Shown one piece after another: positions 50,060-60,836 of a stretch of 64,000 nucleotides of DNA (position 1 is its first letter; the number at the start of each line of letters is the position of its first letter). The translations under genes were made by a program, and so were the position numbers. Source of the stretch: Gordionus sp. m RMFG-2023 (Eukaryota > Nematomorpha > Gordioida > Chordodea > Parachordodidae); the NCBI RefSeq assembly GCF_954871325.1, contig NC_088775.1, positions 79,151,561-79,215,560 on the forward strand. The letters run 5' to 3'. Under the pieces are notes generated by a model. The model had not been told where the DNA came from and searched no databases. It saw only the letters and a list, made by a program, of their open reading frames with translations.

Positions 50060-53000
50060 TTATGCCATTTCTTCTTCGTCGTCTGTGTCGCGTAATGATT
50101 CCTTTTGAAGTTTTTGTTTAAAATAAACATGCACAATAAATTATAGTATTATTAAATAACTTACTTTTGCATAAGTTAAAGCATTGTGATAAATATCCTC
50201 TGGAACTGTGTGATGAAGACCCTTGGTTTCTTTAAATTAATAAAAAATAATAATAATATTAAACTTCTGTTAAAAAATTTAGCTTGACAAAATTCCTTTT
50301 ACCAGGAATAATTTTTAAATGAATCGTTTACAACAAAAAAGTTTGATCATTGCATTTAGGGTTATGAAATTCAGAATATAAGATGAAATCATTATCATTG
50401 CTAAGTAGTTTTTAAACTTGATTTCCCCATTTATAAAATTATTCATAAATATTCAGCATGTTCTACTCCTTTTATATCTATAAACATTACTTGCACATTT
50501 ATTATTTTAATAATTCATTTTTTAATTTTCAAATATTCAAAGTTGTAAGTCTAATGCACAAATATTTGACTATTTATTTGTCATTATAAATAATTAGGGC
50601 TGTGCCGAAATTAAATATAGGATCTGCACCGATATTTAGCGTTTTCCAAAAATATCGGATCGGGCCGATCCTGTAAAACCCCGATCCGATCTTTTTTTGT
50701 TATTTTATTTTGTGTATATTTATTTTACATTATTATAATTTTTGTTATTTTATGTTATGTATATTTATTTTCATTATTATTATATTCTAAATAATTTTTT
50801 TTAAAACAATGCTAATGCACAACACCTCCTAAATTTTATTTATTTTTTTAATATAGATTTATAGTATTTTTAAAGTTTTTTTATAAAAATAAAAAGGAAC
50901 ACCCAGAGTTTTATTTATTTTAAATCTTTTTAAATAACAACGCCAATTTTATTATTTATACTTTAAATAAAAGAATTTTTTTTAAATATGGTATTGAATT
51001 ATGGAAATATTTTACAAAAGACATAGATAATTTTGCAAAATGCGTTCTGCGGAATTTTAATTTCATGAGGAGAAATTATTTATTTTAAAAAATCTAATAT
51101 ATTATAATTTTATATATTAAATATTACAATTTTATAATTCATACCAACATAAATTGATATATTATTAAATATATATTTTTTATCTATTATAATATTATTT
51201 TTTTTTAATTCTAGTCTTAATTTTAAGAAATAAAAAAATTAAATATAATGCATAATTCGATTTTTTGCATAAAAATATTGATTTTTTAATTACATTTGGT
51301 TCAAAGGGGGGTTGTGAAAAATCAGTATAAATATTGGATCTTTGAACCAATATCAGAAAATATCGGATTGGTGAAAAATATGTGGATAAATAATCAATCT
51401 GTGTATAAACATAATAAAAATTTCTAACCTTTTCCTGCCCATCCCATTTCCAAAATGAAATTATCTTTATCTTTAGCTTCATCGTGAATGGTCATCAATC
51501 TGTTTTTTTAAATTAAATAAATAAGTTTCAACATTACATATTAGCTTATTTACAACTTACATCTTTGATAATTCTTTGACACTATCTTTCATCAATAAAT
51601 CTTTGTTCTTATTTAAGACATTTTAGATTAAGAAAAATATGTAAAGAAATAACAATACCTTGAGCTTTTCGAATTCCGTTTTAGCTGCCTGTTTAGCTTT
51701 GCCAATTGCACATGAAAAATAGCCCTTGATTTATCAAATTATATAAATACAATTTTAAAACTTAAAAAAAATATTGGCACTTCTAGATTATGAAAAAGGG
51801 AGGGGGGGGGGGCTAATTTTAATTTCATCCAGTGTAAAATAAAGTTTTGCTCAAATAAAAAAATTTATCAGACATGCTCTAATTAAGCGGTAATTGGAAA
51901 AAAACCTGACAAAAAAAACCAACCAAAAAAACTAAGGAAAACCCCTGTCAACTTGAAATTTAGTCCTTTTATCTTTCATTGAATGAATAAATCTATATAA
52001 AAATATACATTTACCATTTGAATAGTGTTTAATAATGATTTTACATATTTTTTAATTCCACAAAAAAAAAACAGTTATTTCCCAGACTTTTATTCCAGGA
52101 TTCAATTAAACAAATCCACCCAAAAATTTTCTGACAGGGTCTAACCAGGCCAGTCAACAAATTATCATTTTAAAAAAAATTAGGTTCAATCCCCTATCTA
52201 AGTTTACAAAAACAAGTTTAACATGATTACTTAATAAAATGGATGTAAAATAAAGAAAGTGCCTATAAGTTTGATTTTGAAAAATGAAAAGATAATATTT
52301 ATGAGCTAATTTTTTTACACAAATCAAAATTTATTAATCCATCTAATATGGCCCAAAAATCACAATTTAAATATAACAACTTCATCTAGTCTGACTTAGG
52401 GAAATTGTTAGATAGGTTTGGGATCTACAGTCCCCTAGTTTAAAATTAGGATTTAACACTAAAGTTATTTAAAAAATTGTAAAATATTTTACTAAAGATA
52501 CTCCTGAAGGCTCAATCATATACAATTCAGGACCACTCTCATCTGTAGAACTTCCTAATATAACACTACATGCAAATGGTCTAACAGCACTATATAGAGT
52601 GTAAGCATGAAAATACATTGAGAGTCGTTTAACTAAATACTGTAATGCATTTTTAAAAATATTTTTTAATGTAAATTATGTTAAACAAAAAATTAAATAT
52701 ATCAATTTTTTTAGAAAAAATTATTTTTAAATGTAATTATTTATTTAAATAAAATGGGCAAAAATTAAGAATAAGAATAAACTAATCACACTTTCAAAGG
52801 AATTGCAGACCCAAGTTTACGTCTGTGATTCAGAGCTTCATCTCGTGCAACTTCTACAATCATATTGGCATCTGCTAAAAGACCAGCAACAACCTTTGCA
52901 ATATTATTTAATAGGATTTAAAACATTCAAAAGACATTATAAGATTTAAAATATATACTAATATTTTATAAGTAATTTAAAAGTTACCATTCCTATATGA

Positions 53001-53429
53001 ATATCAATGTTAAAAAGTCTTGAATTAGATGAATCTTCATACAATTTAGAAAGAAGAGGTTTTTCAACTCCTAAAATGATACCATCCTTTACACGTATAC
53101 CTATAGCAGTGCTTTATAATTTATAAAATGAGGGAAAAAATTAATATTTAAATTGTAATTTAATTAGACAAATAGAAACAAAAAAATAATATATACCAAA
53201 ATTAATATTTATATTAAAGGTATAATTTTTAATTAAAATAAATTATAAGTTCAATAAATAATTTAAATTAGAAGTAAAATACCTGCTATTTTCCACAGCT
53301 TTTAAAGCATATTCCACTTGAAATATCCTACCATCAGGAGAAAATTGAGATGCAGAAAGATCGTACTTATAAAATATTATAGGTTTAAACAATGTATAAA
53401 TAATTTACGCCTGTCCCAATCGAGCTCAT
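50060..53429 (-). CDS. PSMA3: 20S proteasome subunit alpha type-3 (alpha 7 in the structural nomenclature)
   Basis: Structural alpha-ring subunit of the 20S proteasome, gating substrate entry; it has no catalytic threonine. Ten minus-strand exons: 53409-53429 (MSSIGTG), 53283-53365, 52988-53111, 52792-52893, 52493-52639, 51659-51724, 51561-51607, 51429-51499, 50165-50229 and 50060-50101. All introns are GT..AG and every phase matches, giving exactly 255 residues, the usual family length. The N-terminal alpha signature [20 protein letters not shown] is intact. [35 protein letters not shown] and [14 protein letters not shown] also match alpha-3. The acidic tail [13 protein letters not shown] is typical. 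Introns run from 43 nt (intron 1) to about 1.2 kb. Intron 8 holds a hAT-like GC-rich repeat near 50.6 kb. The start follows the conserved MSSIGTGYD. The gene looks intact and functional. Confidence 0.97.
50595..50695. repeat. GC-richer hAT-like repeat in PSMA3 intron 8
   Basis: GGCTGTGCCGAAATT, then AATATCGGATCGGGCCGATC and CCCCGATCCGATC, stand out from AT-rich intron DNA. A related AATATCGGATTGG and AATATTGGATC lie at about 51330-51375, so this may be one element of about 0.8 kb spanning the intron. Ends are not resolved. Confidence 0.4.
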
Positions 53430-54200
53430 GACAACCAAATATTATAAATATCACAAATAGATGTTAGGCAATAATTTATTAAGCCTGTGCTATACCATAC
53501 TTATTTTAAATGGAGAAAGATATTTGTTCTTTTATAAAAGAGAAAAATAAAAATTAATTAGCTTAAATAGTCTGAGTAATTCAGTCGTTAGACGTTTGCT
53601 AGTATATTCTAGCAACACTATATTTAAGTCACAAACGGTAACACAGTAATCATTAGGCCTTATATAATATTATAAACTAACCCCTCTTAGCATTAAAATT
53701 ATAGGTCTTGGCTCATATCTAAATAAATATAACCTTAAAGCTCCGAGAAATAGTTTGAAATATTTTTCGATTTTATTTTCCTTATCCCAGTGTCTACATG
53801 AGGGGGGGGGGGGGGGGAGAACATTTTGACACAAAATATTTTGAGAGGGTGAGGGAGCATCAATCTAAGAGAGGTAGGCTAGGGGGTAGGCAAGAGGTGG
53901 AGTAAATTAAATGGAGGGAGGGGGAGGTTATTAATAAAATATTTAGTTGAAATATGACAAAGTATATTTCTTTCTTAATTTCACCTATTGATATATATGA
54001 TAAACATAAGTTTATATATTGTATATAATTATAGTCATTATTAATTAAAACTATTTCTGGATATTTTTCTGCTATATTTCTAAAACTAATAAAGGGTTAG
54101 ATATTCTATCAGCATGCTCATATTCATGCTTCAATTAGTTTTTGATAATTTGTAGTAGAGTATTGATAATTAATTATTTATAAAATATATGAAAGGATTG
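53430..54200. other. PSMA3 5' flank with a long G run
   Basis: Upstream region of PSMA3 (transcribed leftward). It contains a G homopolymer of about 15 nt at 53803-53817 followed by a purine-rich G/A stretch to about 53930. I see no defined promoter element. Confidence 0.4.
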
Positions 54201-54208
54201 ATTACCAT

Positions 54209-56966
54209 TAGAGGTGGGCGCGGGCCATGAAATTACCTGTCCATCAGTGGCGTAGCTAGGAATTTTTCTTAGAGGGGGTCCATACATATAAAAGCCTGGG
54301 GGGCTTCGTCCCCCAGACCCCCTTTAACGGGCCTTCGGCCCTTTCACCCGGCCTTCGGCCGGGTTAATCTTACAAATCATAACCATATTTTCTATAATAT
54401 ATAATATATATTTTTTAAATGCATCAATAATATGTTATTATAATTTAGTAGATTATTCTCAATGACTTTATAATAGTACTATCCAGAATAATTTCAATAG
54501 TAATATAGAATCCTTCTACAAACAGCAAAACCAGAAAAATATAAATACTAATGGCATATTTTTGATATAAAGTCACTTTTAAGTCTTTTGAACGTATAAT
54601 CTAGAAAAAAGATTTAGCTCTGGGAAGGGTCCAAACCCGAAAACCACCCCCGTAGCTACGCCACTGGTGTCCATAGTGTCACGGTGGGTCACTGGATGAG
54701 TGTGAATAAATTTTAAATTATTAGGCATAACTGGTACTCCCAAAAATTATTATCGGACGTTAACATAGATTTTCCGTGAATCACGAAAATTTTAATTTTT
54801 AAAATTGTTTTTTTTATAAATATAATTTTTCAATTTATAAATTTATAATTATATAATTAAAAATAAAACTCTTAAAGACAAACAAATACAAAAATTTTAA
54901 AAACTTCATATTCACTTCAGTAGTGACTTCTGCTAACGGGCATTTTTCACCTTCAACATTTATGTATTTAAAAATCTGGGTACTTTTCACAAATGAACCC
55001 AGAGAATTCCTTTTTATTCGACAAAAAATTCAAATAGAAATTTTTAGACACAATTATGGTTTCTTTTTGGGGACTCAATTATAGAATTTTATTTTTAATT
55101 ATATAATTATAAATTATAATTTTTTTTAAATAAATAACAGGATTTTTTTTTTTAAAAAAAAAAAAAATTTTATAAATATAATATAGATTTTCTAATTTAA
55201 TTTAATTATTTTTTTGAAAAAGAATAATTTTTGAAAACAAAAAATCTTCCACATTTTAAAAAATATGTAACTTTCTTTTTAAGCTTAGGTGTTTTGCAGT
55301 GAGATTTTTTTGCTAAATTTTGCTTAAACAGTCAATTATATTTTATTTGTAAAGATCTTCGACCTTTAAATGCAATAGAAAGGGAAGGATTTTTCAAGCT
55401 AGGCCAAGAGTTAATAAATGTTGATGTTCAATATGGACAACATTATATAAAAGATATACTTGTGAGCCGAAAAACTCTCATGACTACTATAGCTCCAAAA
55501 ATATATTATGTATTAAAAGCATGATCAAAATAATTACTTGTCCATAACAATTGATTTTTGGACGAATGACTATTAGAAGTTTTTTTAACCATTAAAAGAC
55601 TTATTATCATTAAGGATTTTGAATTAAAATCATTTACTTTGGCCACAAGGGAAATGGATGAAAAAAAACAGGCATCAATATTAAAAGTGTAGTCAATTTA
55701 ATTTTAAAAGAATACACAGAAGTAGAAAATTATTTAAATAAATGTATAGTTGTGGTGATAAATGAGAAAATCTTATAAGTACATTCAAAGATGACGAAAG
55801 ATTAGCATGTATATGCCATATATATAGAAATAGTCTTAAATATAAATGGTGCAAAAAAAATACAATATTTCAAATAATCTACAGTTAATAGCAAACTAAG
55901 CTTCGCCCTTGAACAAGATGTAATAACGAGATGGAACTCTCTCTTTATATATATATATCATGATAAGAGTTTCTGAAAATCGTATTCTGAGATACAGGTG
56001 TACTTGTTCAAGCAAGAATTAAATAGATTAGCCACAATTGATATCAACATCATACGCGAGTTCGATAAATTTTTATCAATATTTAAAGAATGCTCGGATT
56101 TATCCTACGATAAATGAAGTTTATCCAGGAAACAAAAATTAGTAAAATTTCAACCTTCTTAAAGTGATACAATAATAATCAAAACCTTAAAAAACAGGAT
56201 AAGATTTCTTTTAAAAGAAAGATTTATCATGAAACCATTACATAAAGCAGGCTTAATTCTAGATCCGAATTTTAGACTTAAGTAAAAGGGAAGATATATA
56301 AAACAACCTTAAATATGCTAAATGATATAAAAGTAGGTGATATGCATAAGTCATTGCTAACTATCATTTATTCTACACTTATAAAATACCTTTAATTCTA
56401 AATTAAAAATTTAGAGAATTTCTAGATGATTCTGATGAAGCATCAACATCTACCGATGAAAGCTGTGAGGATGAACTTAAAAGATTCATTGCATATAAGA
56501 CAAATAACAATGACAATATTTTGAAGTTTTGGAAGCATGAAAATCCTTTTTTGAGAAAATTATCCAGTAAACTTTGTCAGCCCTTGCAAGATCGACTTCT
56601 AGTGAAAGGTTATTTTCTATAGCCAATCCCCTATTAGAGGAAGGACACAATTCAAATAAAAAAACATGGGCATTCTCCTTTTTCTAAATAAAAATTTCAA
56701 TTTATAAATTTTATTTATTCTTTTGTTATTAATATGGATCATGAATTAGAGAAATAAATATAACAAAAGTGTAAAATTATAGCAATAAAGTTTTAAAAAT
56801 TTTAAAACAAAGTGAATTTTCTGGTGTGACGGGTGTGAATCAAAATATAGACTTTCGTAAGCGGGCGGGTCGGGTCAAAAAAATTTTAGACCTAAGCGTA
56901 AATTTTTTTATTGCTAGCGTGTCCGAGCGGGTCGTGAATAAAAAATCAGGCCCGCGCCCATTTCTA
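54209..56966 (+). mobile_element. Decayed hAT transposon with intact ends and 8-bp target duplication
   Basis: The left end TAGAGGTGGGCGCGGGCC mirrors the right end GGCCCGCGCCCATTTCTA. ATTACCAT occurs on both sides (54201-54208 and 56967-56974). Length is 2,758 bp including a nested 422-bp MITE. Transposase remnants on the plus strand include RPLNAIEREGFFKLGQEL with KDILVSRKTLMTTIAPK (about 55355-55500), the BED/hAT N-terminal region, and SALARSTSSERLFSIA (about 56578-56625), the C-terminal dimerisation motif. Many stops and frame changes lie between them, so the copy is dead, but the ends remain readable. Confidence 0.9.
54245..54666. mobile_element. 422-bp hAT MITE nested in the larger hAT
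   Basis: Terminal inverted repeats CAGTGGCGTAGCTAGG and GTAGCTACGCCACTG are flanked by CTGTCCAT (54237-54244) and GTGTCCAT (54667-54674), an 8-bp target duplication with one mismatch. The body includes GC-rich hairpins (GGGGGGCTTCGTCCCCC and CCCGGCCTTCGGCCGGG) and no ORF. It inserted after the host hAT, since it splits that element's left subterminal region. Confidence 0.92.
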
Positions 56967-56974
56967 ATTACCAT

Positions 56975-59900
56975 TATAATTTGAAATTCTTGACGTAAGA
57001 ATTTCGCTACCGAAGGCGGCTGAATTTTTTTAGTATAGGCATAGATCTTTGAGGTAGGTTTGTATCCAGTGAGTATTCTGTTATGTAGACGCTGCCTTAT
57101 CCCTATGATCTTCGAAAAGATTTATTTTCCAGGAGAGAACGCGTGATTCTAGATTTTTTATTTTACTGAGGTGTGAGGTTTTGTTCCCTTAATTTTTTCG
57201 TTAGGGGGAGGGGGTTGTTTGGAGCAATTTATCCTAAGGACTCTCCATGGGCTTTATCCATAACCGATGATATATTATTGTTATAAAAATTATAGAGTAG
57301 AAAAAAATCATTATATTTAATCTTTAAATTCTGCAAAAAAACAGAAAATAGGCGAAGAAAATAAATATTATTACTCATAAAAGCAAGTATTTAAAAAGTC
57401 ACGATCAAATATTAGTGGACTGAATTAAAAGTAAAGGTGACAAACGAGTAAATGATTGGCTTAAGGCTAAAAAAATCTCGATTCGGGTTGATTTTAAAAA
57501 CGGCCCGATTAAGATTATAACCAAAATTATATTGTGTAAGCCTGGTGATTTTGCTTATAGATGGCAGAGAGGTTTAGGATTCTACGTGGTAAATCTTGAA
57601 ACTTAGGCAATATAATTTTAACTAAAATGTTAATAGGGCCATTTTTAAAAATCGGCCCATATCGGGTTTTTTAACAACACTACTTAAGACCCATGCGCTA
57701 AATAATTTATAAATTATACGAGGGCAACATTTGAGGAAAATGGCATCTCCTGTATAGGATATTATGAAGAAATATCTAGAATAAAAATTCCTAGAGATTT
57801 AAATATTCACAATTTATATATAAGTCAAGACATAACATAACGGTATTATAATGGTAATATATAGGGAATTAAAAATCAAGTTGCCAAAAATTCAACATAT
57901 TCACATTCAGAGAATCTTACGAAATATTATCTTAGATCAGGATAACTCCAATATAATTTACATTATGAATAGTTATTATAGTATATTTTTGCAACGAATA
58001 CATACCTTAGTAGATTATTTTTAAAGTATACTTGTCTTTCTATAAATTAAAAATATTGTGATTTTAAATCTTTATTATTTTTGTATTAATCCCAAATTTA
58101 ACTGAACAAACATAATTTTATCTAGGAAGGATAAGCATTGGATGGGAAATCCTATGAGGTTGGGAAATAGGGATTTAAGGATTTCGTAAACGTAAATTAT
58201 ATATATCCATAAAATATAATATTCATCCAAAATAAATAGAATTTATCATCCTTCAGGTTATGAAGGAATATTTAAACAATTTTAAAATGTTGCATATAAT
58301 TTCAAAGTTAATTTTTGTTTGATCGAGGTCCTTAAAATTGTTGTTTAAGGATTTTTTTTATATAAGTTTATTGGGGATTTCATAATTTTCAAAAGAACAG
58401 CATGTTAATCACAATGGGTGTGAATATATTATTTTCAGCTAAGTGCGAATCTTTATGAAATTGTGTTTATCAGGAATCCTAGTGAATCATAATTCCTAAA
58501 AAAATTCATCTCGTAAATTTTCAAAACAAGAACCAAGAGGCATTTAATTTTAAAACTCAAATTTTGGGGAAGGTAATATAAGCATTTTAGTTTTATTCGA
58601 TAACTCTAGTGCGAATTTGTGATCCGCCTTTAATGTTTATATTGAATTTTATATGCTATTTTCTTATATGTATAAAAGTAAAATATATTATAATTTTGAA
58701 TCGAAATTTTATCTTGAATAATTTCTTGAAAGGAGAGATACCACCTTTATATTTTGGAAAGGACAGACTGCCAAAATAATCCGATGTAAGGCCTTGTTTA
58801 TAGTAAGTGCGAAATACCGCGATACCAATCAAGCAATGCATAATTTACATAATACATGTTAAATTATATAGATATACTATAGTTTAGCATTGAATAACGC
58901 ATCGCTTCAGTGACACAACGAAATTGGAGGGTAATTTTTAATTTTGAAAATTTGATTTGCATGAAAATGTGTAGTGTATAATAGTACGCTATAAATTTAG
59001 GACAATTTTTGCCATTAACTTGTGTGTATTTTTTTAAAAATTTACAAATTACTATTAAATATAAAATAGGACCCTCAGTTAATGGTATTGAATGATTTCG
59101 ATTCCCCATGGATTACAGATGATCTCAGTTAGGACATATCTACCATATTTATCTAAAAAGTAAAATAATTCTATTTTTCAATTTAAAATTTAACATAAAA
59201 ACATTCTTTATAAATAACAGTTCAATTGTCTAACAATAATATTTCGCTCGAACATGCACAATCATATAGTAAAATAAAATGACAAAAGGTTATAAATATA
59301 ATATAAAATAAATTATGGTTGTTGTTATCATATTGCTTGCCTTTATTAATATTTTTGACATAAAATATATTGCATTGATCGCATTATAAGGTAAAATAAT
59401 AACCGCTACAAAAATTAGCTTTGACTTTTCTTTCTTGAAATGTATATCAAAGCTAAATTTCTATTTAGAAGGGAGAAGGAAGAATCATTAGGATTGCTTA
59501 TGGCATCGTCCAAGGAAACACAAATATTATTTTTCCTTGAGGTAAATTCTTTTCCTATGATAAATTAAATAAATAAAAATTATTATGCGTGGTGATTTAT
59601 GTTTAAAAATAAATAGACAAAATCGAATAATTGAAATTAATAAAATTGGAAAAATTAGTGTTATTTACAAATATATTAACATTATTAATTAAATTATGTT
59701 ATTAAAATGTTTACATGTAATAAATGATACTAAAATAGTTTAAGAATAAATTAAATCTACTATATACAGTATCCTTATAAAAATTCAAATTAATTCTTTA
59801 GCTTATAAATTTATTTAAAAAATATAAGAATTATGATATTTTCGATTTATTGATTCATAATTTTATAGGGTTTGAAATATAGATATAAAAGTAAAATCAG

Positions 59901-60396
59901 AAAACAAATTTTACTAAGTGCATAAATGTCAATTTTCGCGGGAAGAATGTTATGAAAGTCAATAAAGATAAAGTCATAAAAATTAGTTTAAAACTTTTAT
60001 TTAAAATTATGCACCATTTATTGATATTTGAAACCAATGATTATAATTATTCGAATAAGTTTATTTGAATCCAATAATTGTTTCATTTATTTGAACGAAT
60101 AGAATATTTCAATATTCGTATTTGTTACAATCGTTTTCGAAAAAATTTGTTTGATATATCCTAATATCAAGCCATTTGTTATACTATAAATAAACTTATA
60201 GGCAGAGCCATAAAAGACAAGTTTGAAGGCTTTTTTGATCAAACAGATAAAAATAAATTCAGTTGAAATCATACTCCATAATTTTAAAAAATGTTAAGAT
60301 TACTAGCCATTACATGCAAAGGAGGACTATTATTAATTTTGATAAATTTGTATATAATTGCCGTTTAGGGCTCTGTTACGTATATTAATTATTTAA
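56975..60396. other. Intergenic AT-rich region with MITE copies
   Basis: No convincing gene. It contains a GTTGTTAAAAA MITE at about 57466-57680 and a GGCCTTGTTTATA-type copy at about 58790-58900. A moderately GC-rich stretch at 57000-57200 has short open pieces on the minus strand but no supported exon. Confidence 0.4.
57466..57682. mobile_element. GTTGTTAAAAA palindromic MITE, near-complete copy
   Basis: The left half has CGATTCGGGTTGATTTTAAA followed by ACGGCCCGATTAAGATT. The right half has TTAATAGGGCCATTTTTAAA, then ATCGGCCCATATCGGG and TTTTTTAACAACA, the inverse arrangement. The body TTGCTTATAGATGGCAGAGA and GTAAATCTTGAAACTTAGGC matches the other copies. Confidence 0.7.
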
Positions 60397-60467
60397 TTAT
60401 ATACCTTCACTTAAATTTGGATTTAATAAAAAGTTACACTTTAAAATATATATATGTATATAAAAAC

Positions 60468-60834
60468 GTCTAGTCATAGCTTCCTCCTCGGTTTGGTTAA
60501 CATTTAATTTCTGAGAATGAAGAGGAATGCTCTCTCGCCTGGTAAGATTGTTGATTTTGGCCATCATAGTAGATGAAAAGTAGAGCGGGTTTGTGAGCAA
60601 CGAATAGCGCCTGTTGCTAGCGCAAAGAGTGTTGATCGCATCCGAGCCGTCGTACGACATCAGAGCGCTTTTATCAAGCAAGATGGCATCCATTGTGGCT
60701 CGACGGCGTGATTCTAGGCTAGCTCGTCTCCCACTTAAAATTCCGCGGTTTAACCCAGTTTCATCCTCGAAAATAGTGTGCCATTTTACCTTTTGAAAGC
60801 GTGGGAAGCTATCGCGACGGGGCTCGGAATCCAT
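60468..60834 (-). CDS. GC-rich coding exon with repeated PKA-type phosphosites; protein unidentified
   Basis: A minus-strand open stretch starting MDSEPRRDSFPRFQKVKW and staying open to a possible donor C|GTTTTTATA at 60468; without splicing it ends at 60397 after 145 codons. Five R-R-x-S/T-hydrophobic sites occur in about 100 residues: RRDSF, RRASL, RRATM, RRYSL and RRESI, the consensus of cAMP-dependent protein kinase and its relatives. Base composition is near 45-50% GC against about a quarter in the flanks, with many CGN arginine codons, which supports real coding constraint. The ATG may be the true start or an internal methionine, since CTCTGAAG|GG upstream is a plausible acceptor. The exon at 62947-63076 on the same strand has a sixth such site and may belong to the same gene. 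I do not recognise the family. Confidence 0.65.
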
Positions 60835-60836
60835 CC

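Noticed and set aside
53570-53640. tRNA-like stretch (A-box-like AATTCAGTCGTTAGACG), and a similar one near 39545
   Set aside because: No matching B box at the right spacing and no cloverleaf could be drawn, so neither a tRNA nor a clear tRNA-derived SINE.
58656-59109. Two minus-strand open frames
   Set aside because: The first overlaps a GGCCTTGTTTATA MITE copy and the second has no splice sites or domain evidence.
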